NCBI GenBank assembly: GCA_964387935.1
Contig: CAYLZN010000112.1
Coordinates: 1-15,352, forward strand
Origin: CAYLZN01 sp964387935
GTDB lineage: Bacteria > Acidobacteriota > Vicinamibacteria > Vicinamibacterales > JAFNAJ01
Length of the DNA stretch: 15,352 nt
Direction: 5' to 3'
Shown here: piece by piece, positions 1-6,867 of the stretch
How the letters are laid out: each line of letters starts with the position of its first letter
How positions within the stretch are numbered: the first letter of the stretch is position 1
Notes under the pieces: model-generated
Databases searched by the model: none
Told to the model about the DNA's origin: nothing
The model's input: the letters and a program-made list of their open reading frames with translations, nothing else
Translations under genes and position numbers: made by a program

Positions 1-2
1 GG

Positions 3-398
3 GTGGTCGGCCCGGACTCGGCAGCCCCGAGCGCTGCCGATCTTCGCCGGTTGCTGCCGCAGCGCCCGTTGTCCCGTGTGCGCCGCGATCGTCTGGTGCA
101 CGCCGCGAAGGTCATCGCGACGGCGGGATCGCGCGTGGTCGGGCTCGCCTCGTACGAGCGGATCAACGACGAGATCCGCGTGCACGAACTGGCCTTCGAG
201 CCAGATGTGTGTTTCAGCACGCAGGACATCCTGCGTCAACTGCTCGACGCGCTCGAACTGGCCTGCCTGGCGAGCGGAGGACGCCGGCTGGTGCTCCTGC
301 CGCAGGCGGTCGTCGCGGTCAGCCCCCTCGAACGTCTCGGTTATCACCTCATAAACGAGGGGTGTGCCGGCGCCTGGCTCGAGAAGACCTTCGCCTGA
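3..398 (+). CDS. GNAT-like acetyltransferase, C-terminal part (5' partial)
   Basis: The reading frame is open to the left edge of the window, so the true start is probably missing and the GTG at position 3 need not be the initiator. The 131 visible residues have an alternating strand/helix pattern: a strand around VVGLASYERI, another around VHELAFEP, a helix around LLDALELACLASGG, then LVLLP, a LERLGY segment and a final GAWLEKTF strand. This resembles the C-terminal half of GCN5-type N-acetyltransferases, where the terminal GY-like segment precedes the last strand. The acetyl-CoA binding R/Q-x-x-G-x-G/A loop is not evident, so the family call is tentative and no substrate can be named. Its stop lies 21 bases from the stop of the convergent radical SAM gene. 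Confidence 0.55.
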   Translation: MVGPDSAAPSAADLRRLLPQRPLSRVRRDRLVHAAKVIATAGSRVVGLASYERINDEIRVHELAFEPDVCFSTQDILRQLLDALELACLASGGRRLVLLPQAVVAVSPLERLGYHLINEGCAGAWLEKTFA

Positions 399-419
399 TT
401 CGTCCTGCGGACCGGTGTC

Positions 420-1202
420 TCAGAACACGAGGGCCGGCACCTCGTGTGCGCGCAGCCTGGCGGCGAGCGCCGCGAGCCGTTCGCGCGACACGGGCTGGAG
501 GCGCGCCAGCGCTGGAGCGCGGTCCAGGGTATAGATGTGCACCCCTGCGGGCCTGATCCGCAGGACCGTGTCGAGCCACGCGTCGAGGCACGCGGGCGAC
601 GCGTTGCCGGCGCGGCCCTTCGGATCCTCGACGAACATGCTCTGCAGAACGACGCCGCGGAGGGCGCGCAGCGTATCGACCAGCATGGTCAGGGGGAACG
701 CGCTCGCATTCACCCGCCGCATCGTGTCCTGAGTTCCTGCATCCAGCTTGACGTAACACTCGTCGAGGACCTCGAGGGCGGCGCGCACGCTGGGGACGTG
801 CACGCGTGTGCCGTTCGACAGGATGGCCAGCGCCGCGCGCGGGGCGAGTCGGCGCCGGACTTCCGCAAGGGCACCCACGACGCCTGCGAGATCGGGGTGC
901 AACGTCGGCTCGCCGTGGCCGGCGAGCGTGATGCGTTCGATGCGGCCGGCGATGTCGGCATTGGCCAGCGCCCGCGCGAGCGCCGAGGCGACCTCTGTGG
1001 CCGTGGGCCACGCGTTGGCGGCGACGGGGGCGGGCGACGTCCAGCCATACTGGCAGTACACGCAATTGAACGTGCAGACCTTGATCCCCGGCGGGAGCAG
1101 ATTGACACCGAGCGACCAGCCGAGGCGGCGCGAATGCACCGGACCGTAGACGACGTCGCCGATGAGTGGGAGGAGGGCCGAGCCTTTGTGGGACTTGGGC
1201 AT
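420..1202 (-). CDS. Radical SAM protein, COG0731-like Fe-S oxidoreductase
   Basis: The protein has 260 residues. The radical SAM cluster motif is C43-x3-C47-x2-C50 (VCTFNCVYCQYGW), which should bind a [4Fe-4S] cluster and S-adenosylmethionine. A GHGEPTLHPDL segment corresponds to the GGEP-type SAM-binding motif in the GNGEPTLHP form typical of the COG0731 group. The N-terminal VYGPVHSRRLGWSLGVNLLP stretch is also characteristic of that group. I chose the ATG giving MPKSHKGS because the family homology begins just after it; the frame stays open upstream, but that extension reads as the shadow of non-coding sequence and of the next gene. No SPASM or extra cysteine-rich domain is visible at the C-terminus, which ends in PALVF. 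The substrate is unknown. The gene points away from its right neighbours and appears to be transcribed alone. Confidence 0.85.
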   Translation of the reverse strand: MPKSHKGSALLPLIGDVVYGPVHSRRLGWSLGVNLLPPGIKVCTFNCVYCQYGWTSPAPVAANAWPTATEVASALARALANADIAGRIERITLAGHGEPTLHPDLAGVVGALAEVRRRLAPRAALAILSNGTRVHVPSVRAALEVLDECYVKLDAGTQDTMRRVNASAFPLTMLVDTLRALRGVVLQSMFVEDPKGRAGNASPACLDAWLDTVLRIRPAGVHIYTLDRAPALARLQPVSRERLAALAARLRAHEVPALVF

Positions 1203-1650
1203 GATGGCAACAACCGCGCCGGAGACCCGGCACGCACGCTGGACCCGAAGGGGAAGCGCAAGAATCACGCCGAGCGCAAAAGTGGCCGTGACGGTACACC
1301 CCGGGCGGAGTGGTTGCGGCAAACCGACGCTGGGCAGGCGAAAACCCGTGAGATCTGCCGGAGCTTCGGAAGCGGCGCCCGCCGGCCAGCGGTGCGAAAG
1401 GGGAGTTCGCTCGGATCTGGTGCATTCCTGCGAGATTGCCCTCTGGCACCTCGATTGCGTAAAGAGTCGGTGTTCGCCGGATGCCCGCCGTGGGTGTTCG
1501 CGAATCGCCGAATGGGGGCCGGCGGTTCGGGAATGCTGCGGCGGGCCCGGATGTTTGCTTTTTCCCCAACAGTTTGCGAGCCACGGCAGCCAGTTCCAGC
1601 GTTCTGGGTCTGTGACGGCAGGCTGCGTGGCCGACGAGGCGTCAGCGCAC
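1203..1650. other. 448-bp stretch without a supported gene
   Basis: This lies between the divergent starts of the radical SAM gene (minus) and the 79-residue protein (plus), so it should carry promoters for both. I see no convincing -35/-10 pair, riboswitch or repeat. A long plus-strand frame runs through it in phase with the 79-residue gene, but its translation is low-complexity and Arg/Ser/Gly-rich without domain features. A short hairpin (gcgaa/ttcgc arms near 1393-1409) and a T-run near 1557-1564 are too weak to call. Confidence 0.5.
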
Positions 1651-1890
1651 ATGATTGACCGCGAGAAAGTGCTCACCGTCCTGCGCCGGCGGTTTCCCGG
1701 TGCGTCGGTCGAGGACCAGGCGGCTGCCGCCAACGCCATCGTCGGGCTCACCGACGAGTGGGAGGACATCACCGCCCTGGAGCCGGACCTTGCGGCTCAC
1801 TTCGGGTATCGGTGCGGCGAGCGTTGCATCCTGTCAGAGCACGCGGTCGCCGAGGACGAGTACCGCCTCTACCGTCGTCGCCAGGTCTAG
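1651..1890 (+). CDS. Small conserved-looking hypothetical protein, 79 residues
   Basis: I do not recognise a named family. The product starts MIDREKVLTVLRRRFPGAS and is acidic and mostly helical, with an Ala-rich helix (DQAAAANAIVGL), then a DEWEDIT segment and a C-terminal cysteine pair in RCGERC before a charged end (EYRLYRRRQV). It has no signal peptide or membrane segment, so it should be cytoplasmic. The two cysteines three residues apart could bind metal or form a redox pair; that is inference. The ATG was chosen because upstream in-frame sequence lacks protein-like character; only a weak GAGG lies upstream. It precedes the NosL-like lipoprotein gene on the same strand by about 100 bases and may be co-transcribed with it. 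Confidence 0.65.
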   Translation: MIDREKVLTVLRRRFPGASVEDQAAAANAIVGLTDEWEDITALEPDLAAHFGYRCGERCILSEHAVAEDEYRLYRRRQV

Positions 1891-1993
1891 AAGATCCTCG
1901 ACAGGGGGCGGTCGCGTGTGCGCGCCGGCACGCGACTTGCCTCTTGTACCGGCAGGATTTTCACGTTCGCCGGGTTGCCGGCAGGAGGTAGCG

Positions 1994-2428
1994 ATGAGGG
2001 CCGCTCCGGTTCTGGCGTTCGCCGTCCTGCTCAGCGCGTGCGCCTCAGTGACGCCCGTGCCCATCCGTGCAGGCGACACCTGCTTCCATTGTCGGCGCAC
2101 CATCGTCGAGCCCGCGCTCGCGGCGGAGATCATCTCGCTCGAGGGGCGCGCCTTCAAGTTCAGCTCGGTCGGGTGCATGACAGAGTATCTGAAGGAGCAT
2201 TCGAACGAGCCTGTGAAGGCGATCTTCGTGACCGACCACGCGCGGGTGAAACTGGTGCCGGCTGAAAAGGCGTGGTTCGTAGAGTTCGAAGTGGATCCGC
2301 GGCTCAAGGCGCGGGACTTCGCGGCCTTTGGGTCGGAGAGCGCGGCTGGCGAGTTCGCGACCAAACACCGATCCACGGCGACCACGTGGGAACAGGTGAA
2401 GGCCGCTGATATCGGGCACGCGCACTAG
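1994..2428 (+). CDS. NosL-like lipoprotein, putative metal chaperone
   Basis: The protein has 144 residues and starts at an ATG preceded by a clear AGGAGG ribosome binding site at 1983-1988. A short hydrophobic signal with the lipobox LSAC (lipid cysteine C16) predicts a lipoprotein facing the periplasm. The mature part has C30-F-H-C33, then an IISLEGRAFKFSSVGCMTEYL segment containing C61-M62. This matches the layout of NosL-type proteins: a CxxC-like site, a strand pair and a C/M metal site. NosL delivers Cu(I) to nitrous oxide reductase, but no nos structural genes are visible here, so a chaperone or accessory role for the neighbouring cytochromes is only a guess. The C-terminus ends HAH, which could add metal affinity. 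Confidence 0.75.
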   Translation: MRAAPVLAFAVLLSACASVTPVPIRAGDTCFHCRRTIVEPALAAEIISLEGRAFKFSSVGCMTEYLKEHSNEPVKAIFVTDHARVKLVPAEKAWFVEFEVDPRLKARDFAAFGSESAAGEFATKHRSTATTWEQVKAADIGHAH

Positions 2429-2780
2429 ACCCCGCGGATCCGTCCTTCGGCGACCTGCCGGAGGTTCGGCGCCGTTCGCTCCGGTGAACCGAGGAGGGGG
2501 TCGTGCGGTGGGGCCGGCAGAGCAATTTGCATTGAATTTCGGAGCCATCTTGCGGGCCGCGCCGGCATGGCAGACGGCTTGCTTCTTCGGTCAGTGCCTG
2601 TGGCGCGTTCGTGGCTGGTGTCAGGCGCGAGTCATGTTCTGTCCGGTGAGGGCGCGCAGGTTGATTCCCCGCTTCGTCCCACCGCGGGAGGCTAGCCCAG
2701 AACTCGGCCTTTCGCGTCGTTCCGCGTCAGCGTCCGATCCTACCTGACCATTTCGTCCTCAGGGCGCCCATCACCGGACA

Positions 2781-2798
2781 GGCCCTCTCTCGAGGGCC
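2781..2798. repeat. GC-rich hairpin upstream of the cytochrome block
   Basis: The arms ggccctc and gagggcc are perfectly complementary (7 bp) around a tctc loop. No U-run follows in either direction, so it is not a standard intrinsic terminator. It could be a leftover terminator stem for the upstream gene or a structure near the candidate promoter. Confidence 0.35.
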
Positions 2799-2809
2799 CG
2801 CGGGGCGCA

Positions 2810-2838
2810 TTGCGCCTTCGGCGGGCATTGAGGATAAT
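2810..2838 (+). promoter_or_regulatory. Candidate sigma-70-type promoter for the cytochrome operon
   Basis: TTGCGC (2810-2815) and GATAAT (2833-2838) are separated by exactly 17 bases. The -10 hexamer matches TATAAT at five of six positions; the -35 matches TTGACA at only three. It sits immediately before the N gap and points toward the cytochrome genes, and GATAAT stands out in this GC-rich DNA. Transcription would start inside the gap. Confidence 0.35.
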
Positions 2839-2843
2839 CAGCG

Positions 2844-2943
2844 NNNNNNNNNNNNNNNNNNNNNNNNNNNNNNNNNNNNNNNNNNNNNNNNNNNNNNNNN
2901 NNNNNNNNNNNNNNNNNNNNNNNNNNNNNNNNNNNNNNNNNNN
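2844..2943. other. Assembly gap, 100 N
   Basis: Exactly 100 unknown bases, the usual scaffolding placeholder, so the true missing length is unknown. It removes the start and haem-binding motif of a cytochrome c gene whose end is visible on the right side, and could hide one or more whole genes. Confidence 0.98.
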
Positions 2944-3042
2944 AAGGCGAAGTCCACGGCGAAGCCTCCGATGAAGGCGTACCCGAGCCTGCCCGCTGGC
3001 GACCTCGACGCGCTGGTCGCCTACATGGCCAGCTTGAAGTAG
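2944..3042 (+). CDS. Cytochrome c, C-terminal 32 residues (5' lost in gap)
   Basis: Reading in phase from the end of the N gap gives KAKSTAKPPMKAYPSLPAG, then DLDALVAYMASLK and a TAG stop at 3040-3042. The PPMKAYPSL segment followed by an LDALVAYMASLK helix is the classic end of class I monohaem cytochromes c: the Met is the sixth iron ligand and the helix packs against the N-terminal one. The CXXCH motif and signal peptide must lie in the gap. The stop is 47 bases before the 11-haem cytochrome gene, same strand, so it is likely the first visible gene of the operon and a soluble or tethered periplasmic electron carrier. It is short but its pattern is specific. Confidence 0.75.
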   Translation, partial: KAKSTAKPPMKAYPSLPAGDLDALVAYMASLK

Positions 3043-3089
3043 ATCGATTCCGGGACGTCCCCCAGGGACTTCCCAGCAGGCGATTCAGG

Positions 3090-4337
3090 ATGCGACTCGT
3101 TCTCGCACTGCTGGGCGCGTTGGCGGTGTTTCCGGTGTCTGCCCAGCAGAACGCCGGGACGCCGCCGACGTCGCCAGCCAATGACGACTGCCTGACGTGT
3201 CACAACGATCCGGAAGCCAAGCGGGCTGATGGGCGGTCCGTCGCGGTGGATCCGGCGCCGTTTGCCAAGTCGGTGCACGGACAACTCGAGCTCAGGTGCG
3301 TGGATTGCCATGCCGATCCGGCGGCCGCGGAGCTGCCGCACCCGGAGAAGCTCGCTCCGGTCGAGTGCGCCACGTGCCACGATGCGGCCGTGACCGCGTT
3401 CAAGAAGAGCAGTCACAGCCTGGCGCTCGACGCCGGCAGGGTCGGGGCCTCGTGCGTGGACTGCCACGGGGCGCACGACATTCTCGCGTCCAAGGATCCG
3501 GAGTCGCGGACGTATCACCTCGAGCTCGCGGACACCTGCGGCCAGTGCCACGGAGGGCAGGCGAGCGCCAAGGGCCTGCCGGGCGGCGACGTGGCGGGTG
3601 CCTTCCACGACAGCATTCACGGTCGCGCACTGGACCGGGCGGGTCTGCTGGTGGCGCCGTCGTGCGTCTCCTGTCACGGGGCGCACGACATCCTCGGCAA
3701 ATCCGCCCCTGACAGTCGGGTGCATCGTGGGAAGGTGCCGGCGATGTGCGGGACGTGTCACGAGGGCGTGAAACGCACGTTCGAGCAGAGCATCCACGGG
3801 CAACTGTTCGCGAAGGGCGACTCGCGCGCGCCGGTCTGCGTGAGCTGTCACACGGCGCACTCGATCCAGCGCGCCCAGGCAGACGCGTTTCGTGTCGGCG
3901 TGGTGGACAGTGCCTGCGGCGAGTGTCACGTCGAATCCCTGCATACCTATCGGGACACCTTCCACGGGCAGGTCACGGAGCTGGGCTTCGCCCAGGTGGC
4001 GACCTGTGCGGACTGCCACGGCGCCCACGAGCAGTTTCCGCAGACCGATCGGCGGTCGCTCGTGTCGGCCGAGAACCGGCTGGCGACCTGCCAGAAGTGC
4101 CACGCGCGGGCGAACGCGAACTTCGCCATGTACGATCCCCACGCCAACGCCCATGATCACGACCGCAGCGCGCTGCTGTTCTACAGCGGCCGCTTCATGC
4201 AACTGCTGCTCGCGGGCGTGTTCGGGTTCTTCGGGGTCCACACGGGCCTCTGGTTCGTGCGATCGCTGAAGGAAGTGCGGAGCCGGCGCGCCGGCGTGGC
4301 GCACCACGAGGAACCGGATGAGTCACGCCACAGCTGA
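3090..4337 (+). CDS. Membrane-anchored 11-haem cytochrome c (CbcA-like)
   Basis: The protein has 415 residues. A signal peptide (MRLVLALLGALAVFPVSA, likely cut after A18) is followed by eleven CXXCH haem sites between C34 and about residue 338: CLTCH, CVDCH, CATCH, CVDCH, CGQCH, CVSCH, CGTCH, CVSCH, CGECH, CADCH and CQKCH. Several are followed by GAH or TAH, and SxHG-type histidines between sites are probably distal ligands, as in cytochrome c3/NrfB-like folds. A C-terminal membrane helix (about 368-388, MQLLLAGVFGFFGVHTGLWF) anchors the haem domain on the periplasmic side. Its end overlaps the cytochrome b gene by 20 bases, implying translational coupling and a complex. Together the pair resembles CbcBA or a split form of CbcL from Geobacter, which pass menaquinol electrons to periplasmic cytochromes. 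The direction of flow here is inferred. Confidence 0.88.
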   Translation: MRLVLALLGALAVFPVSAQQNAGTPPTSPANDDCLTCHNDPEAKRADGRSVAVDPAPFAKSVHGQLELRCVDCHADPAAAELPHPEKLAPVECATCHDAAVTAFKKSSHSLALDAGRVGASCVDCHGAHDILASKDPESRTYHLELADTCGQCHGGQASAKGLPGGDVAGAFHDSIHGRALDRAGLLVAPSCVSCHGAHDILGKSAPDSRVHRGKVPAMCGTCHEGVKRTFEQSIHGQLFAKGDSRAPVCVSCHTAHSIQRAQADAFRVGVVDSACGECHVESLHTYRDTFHGQVTELGFAQVATCADCHGAHEQFPQTDRRSLVSAENRLATCQKCHARANANFAMYDPHANAHDHDRSALLFYSGRFMQLLLAGVFGFFGVHTGLWFVRSLKEVRSRRAGVAHHEEPDESRHS

Positions 4338-5154
4338 CGCGGCGCGCAGCCACGTTCTCCGATTCGATCGGTACCATCGCATCACCCACGTCTGCCTGAT
4401 GATCAGTTTCCTCGGGCTGGCCTTCACGGGCATGCCGCTGCTGTTCGCCGAACAGGCGTGGGCGCGGGGTCTCGCCAGGCTCTGGGGCGGCGTCGAGGTG
4501 TCGTCGACGCTGCACCGGGTGTTTGCGGTCGTCATGATCGCCACGTTCCTCGCGCACGTGGCGCGCATCGTGCAGCGGGTCTACGTACAGAAGGACTACG
4601 GCGCGCTGTGGGGACCGAACTCCATGGTGCCGCAGCCTCGCGACGTGCGCGAGATGTACGCGCACTTCCGCTGGTTCATCGGGGTCGGCCCGCGACCGGC
4701 ATTCGGCCACTTCACGTACTGGGAGAAGTTCGACTACTGGGCCGTGTTCTGGGGGATGATCATCATCGGCGGCTCCGGCCTGCTGCTCTGGTTCCCCACC
4801 TTCTTCTCGCTGGTCCTGCCGGGCTGGGTCTTCAACATCGCGATGCTGGTGCACGGCGAGGAAGCGCTGCTGGCGGTGGGCTTCATCTTCACCGTGCACT
4901 TCTTCAACGGGCACCTGCGACCGGAGAAGTTCCCGATGGACCTCGTGATCTTCACCGGGCGGATGCCGCGGCACGAGCTGGAGGTCGAGCGCCGCGCCGA
5001 GCTCGACGCGCTGCGCCGGGAGGGGCGACTCGAGCGGGTGCTGGCCAGCCCACCATCGGCGCGCAGCGTCCTCTTCGGCCGCGCGCTGGGCACCACCGCG
5101 GTCATCGCCGGCCTCATGCTCGTCGCACTCATCCTCGTCGCAGCCTTGCGCTGA
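4318..5154 (+). CDS. Cytochrome b, FdnI/HydC-like quinone-reacting subunit
   Basis: The protein has 278 residues with about five membrane helices (near 20-43, 64-88, 138-160, 170-196 and 254-277). Histidines in the helices, H24, H66, H80, H179 and H194, are suitable ligands for two b-haems. The segment from H179 (HGEEALLAVGFIFTVHFF, then NGHLRPEKFPMD) closely follows the pattern of the last core helix of formate dehydrogenase gamma and Ni/Fe-hydrogenase cytochrome b subunits. The start overlaps the upstream 11-haem gene by 20 bases, with GAGGA about 6 bases before the ATG. The predicted role is exchange of electrons between membrane quinone and the 11-haem subunit. The extra fifth helix after a charged, Arg/Glu-rich segment is beyond the usual four-helix core. 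Confidence 0.85.
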   Translation: MSHATADAARSHVLRFDRYHRITHVCLMISFLGLAFTGMPLLFAEQAWARGLARLWGGVEVSSTLHRVFAVVMIATFLAHVARIVQRVYVQKDYGALWGPNSMVPQPRDVREMYAHFRWFIGVGPRPAFGHFTYWEKFDYWAVFWGMIIIGGSGLLLWFPTFFSLVLPGWVFNIAMLVHGEEALLAVGFIFTVHFFNGHLRPEKFPMDLVIFTGRMPRHELEVERRAELDALRREGRLERVLASPPSARSVLFGRALGTTAVIAGLMLVALILVAALR

Positions 5155-5172
5155 TCTCCTCGGACTCGTGCC

Positions 5173-6552
5173 ATGATCAACAGACTCATCCCGGACATCG
5201 CTCGCAATCCGGTTTCGATGCTCGGAGCCGGGATCACGACGATCGCGGCCGGGCTCTTCCTGTTCGTCCTGTTCGCCGACCTGCTGGGGATTCACACCAA
5301 TCCGTATCTCGGGATGGTGTTCTTCCTCGTCATGCCCGCGCTCTTCCTGTTCGGCCTGACGCTGATCCCGGTGGGCGTGATCCGGGAGCGGCGGCGCCGC
5401 CGCCTGGGGTACGGCCAGAGCGAATTCACGTGGCCGGTCCTCGACCTGGGGCAGCCGAAGGCCCGCCGGATGACGGCCCTCGTGTCGGGGCTGACGCTCC
5501 TCAACGTCCTGGTACTGTCGCTGGCGACGTACAAGGGCCTCGAGTTCATGGACTCGGTCGAGTTCTGCGGGCAGGTGTGCCACACGGTCATGGAGCCCGA
5601 GTTCGCCGCGTTCCAGGATGGGCCCCACTCGCGGGTCAAGTGCGTCGAGTGTCACATCGGCGAGGGGGCCGACTGGTTCGTGAAGTCGAAGCTGTCGGGG
5701 ACCCGCCAGGTGTTTGCGGTGATGTTCAACACGTTCGAGCGCCCCATCCCGACGCCGGTGCACAACCTGCGTCCGGCGCGAGGCACCTGCGAGCAGTGTC
5801 ACTGGCCGGCGAAGTTCCACGGCGACAAGATCGAAGTGGTCAGGGAATTCGCCGAAGACGCGGCCAACTCCCCGAGCCAGACGACGTTGCGCCTGCACGT
5901 CGGCGGCAGCCAGGTGGCCGGGGACGTGGCCACCGGAATCCACTGGCACACGAGCGCAGACAACGTCATCGAGTACGTCCACACCGACGAGAAGCGCCAG
6001 GACATCCCTTACGTGAAGCTCACCAACCGGCGCACCGGCGAAGTGACCGAGTATCGCCTCGACGGTGTCGAGGACGGCGCGATCCAGGCTGGCGCCCGCC
6101 GCGAAATGGACTGCGTGGATTGCCACAACCGCCCGACTCACGCTTTTTCGATGACGGCCGACCGCGCGGTGAACACGGCGATGGCTGGGGGATCGATCCC
6201 GAGTGACCTGCCGTACATCCGTCGCGAGGGCGCGACGGTGTTGAAGGCGGACTACGCCTCGCGTGAGGAGGCCCTGGCAGGCATCGAGCGGTCGATCCGC
6301 GGCTTCTACCAGCAGCAGTATCCGGAGATGACGACGTCGCGGGGACCGGACATCACGAGGGCGGTCGAGGGGCTGCAGCGCGTCTACGCACGGAACGTGT
6401 TTCCGACGATGCGGGTGACGTGGGGGACGCACCTGAACAACAGGGGCCACGTGGATGCGCCGGGGTGTTTCCGCTGTCACGACGACAACCACAAGTCGAA
6501 GGACGGGAAGGTCATTCGGCAGGACTGCGACCTCTGCCATACGCTCGAGTAG
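5173..6552 (+). CDS. NapC/NirT-family multihaem membrane cytochrome, ImcH-like
   Basis: The protein has 459 residues. Three membrane helices (about 16-40, 46-70 and 102-124) precede a periplasmic haem domain. Haem sites are an unusual CX3CH (C132-G-Q-V-C136-H137, followed by TVMEPEF) and five CXXCH sites at C157 (CVECH), C206 (CEQCH), C314 (CVDCH), C432 (CFRCH) and C452 (CDLCH). The first pair, with nearby Met and the PHSRVKCVECHIG segment, matches the NapC/NrfH quinol dehydrogenase core; the length, three-helix N-terminus and extra C-terminal sites fit the larger ImcH-type proteins that take electrons from menaquinol in Geobacter. It begins 18 bases after the cytochrome b gene and is probably co-transcribed. 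The Shine-Dalgarno is weak. Function as a second quinol dehydrogenase is inferred from family and position. Confidence 0.85.
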   Translation: MINRLIPDIARNPVSMLGAGITTIAAGLFLFVLFADLLGIHTNPYLGMVFFLVMPALFLFGLTLIPVGVIRERRRRRLGYGQSEFTWPVLDLGQPKARRMTALVSGLTLLNVLVLSLATYKGLEFMDSVEFCGQVCHTVMEPEFAAFQDGPHSRVKCVECHIGEGADWFVKSKLSGTRQVFAVMFNTFERPIPTPVHNLRPARGTCEQCHWPAKFHGDKIEVVREFAEDAANSPSQTTLRLHVGGSQVAGDVATGIHWHTSADNVIEYVHTDEKRQDIPYVKLTNRRTGEVTEYRLDGVEDGAIQAGARREMDCVDCHNRPTHAFSMTADRAVNTAMAGGSIPSDLPYIRREGATVLKADYASREEALAGIERSIRGFYQQQYPEMTTSRGPDITRAVEGLQRVYARNVFPTMRVTWGTHLNNRGHVDAPGCFRCHDDNHKSKDGKVIRQDCDLCHTLE

Positions 6553-6571
6553 GGACCGCCTCGAGGTCCCG

Positions 6572-6589
6572 CTGCCGGAAGTCCGGCAG
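6572..6589. repeat. Palindrome CTGCCGGA-N2-TCCGGCAG, copy 1
   Basis: A perfect 8-bp inverted repeat around AG lies 20 bases after the stop of the NapC-like gene. The same arms recur at 6803-6820 with a GA centre. It could be a hairpin stabilising the upstream mRNA end, or a protein-binding site. No U-run follows. Confidence 0.6.
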
Positions 6590-6698
6590 GGCGATATGGT
6601 TCCCCGATCCAAGCAATTGGCACGCGTGATCCACTGAGCCGGACGCGGGTCGCCGGAGGCGCGCCCGGCCGCTGAAGCGGCTTCGCCGCGGGCGCATT

Positions 6699-6712
6699 CA
6701 AACGGCCGTTTG
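6699..6712. promoter_or_regulatory. 14-bp perfect palindrome CAAACGGCCGTTTG
   Basis: This sequence equals its own reverse complement over 14 bases, with A/T-rich ends unusual for this GC-rich DNA. Perfect, loop-free symmetry is more typical of a dimeric repressor operator than of an RNA hairpin. It lies 156 bases before the decahaem start. The binding protein is unknown. Confidence 0.4.
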
Positions 6713-6802
6713 TCGCCGCGTCGTCGGCGGGGACGACGGACCCTGCCGCACTGCGGCGAGTGGGCATCTCGCTTGCAGCTATCGATACCGGCGCGTTGCG
6801 GT

Positions 6803-6820
6803 CTGCCGGAGATCCGGCAG
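6803..6820. repeat. Palindrome CTGCCGGA-N2-TCCGGCAG, copy 2
   Basis: The arms are identical to the copy at 6572-6589; only the central dinucleotide differs (GA instead of AG). It ends 47 bases before the decahaem cytochrome start, in a position suitable for an operator or leader hairpin. Confidence 0.6.
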
Positions 6821-6867
6821 TCGAGGCTCCGTTCGGATGCATCGGCGCCAGTCGAGGAGCGACCCTC

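Larger units (their letters stand above)
2429..2843. other. Intergenic region before the assembly gap, no supported gene
   Basis: This 415-bp stretch lies between the NosL-like gene and the N gap. One plus-strand frame (2484-2747) gives an 87-residue product, but it is Arg/Pro-rich, has no ribosome binding site or domain and is probably spurious. The stretch contains a GC-rich hairpin at 2781-2798 and a possible promoter at 2810-2838, listed separately. Confidence 0.5.
6553..6867. promoter_or_regulatory. Palindrome-rich 315-bp spacer before the conduit genes
   Basis: No gene is supported here. The decahaem frame extends left to about 6760 but lacks signal-peptide character before 6868. The spacer holds at least five perfect inverted repeats: the twin 8-bp palindromes at 6572-6589 and 6803-6820, gccgct/agcggc near 6669-6682, the 14-bp palindrome at 6699-6712, and cgtcgtc/gacgacg at 6719-6738. 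Other spacers within the cytochrome block are only 18-47 bases or overlaps. This suggests a separate regulatory point, either an internal promoter/operator or an RNA-processing/attenuation element, between the inner-membrane and outer-membrane modules. I see no clear -35/-10 pair. Confidence 0.45.

Noticed and set aside
1162..1650. Longer N-terminus for the 79-residue protein
   Set aside because: The upstream part is Arg/Gly/Ser-rich and featureless, and overlaps the start of the radical SAM gene; the internal ATG at 1651 fits better.
2484..2747. Plus-strand frame of 87 codons before the gap
   Set aside because: No ribosome binding site, no recognisable domain, Arg/Pro-rich composition; probably random in GC-rich DNA.
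2781..2798. Intrinsic terminator after the NosL-like gene
   Set aside because: The stem is perfect but no U-run follows on either strand and it lies about 350 bases from the stop.
5173..6552. A seventh haem site in the ImcH-like protein
   Set aside because: I counted only five CXXCH and one CX3CH; no other Cys-x(n)-Cys-His arrangement was found.
6760..6867. Upstream start for the decahaem cytochrome
   Set aside because: It would place 36 non-signal residues before the hydrophobic signal peptide and lacks a ribosome binding site, while 6868 has GAGGAG at good spacing.
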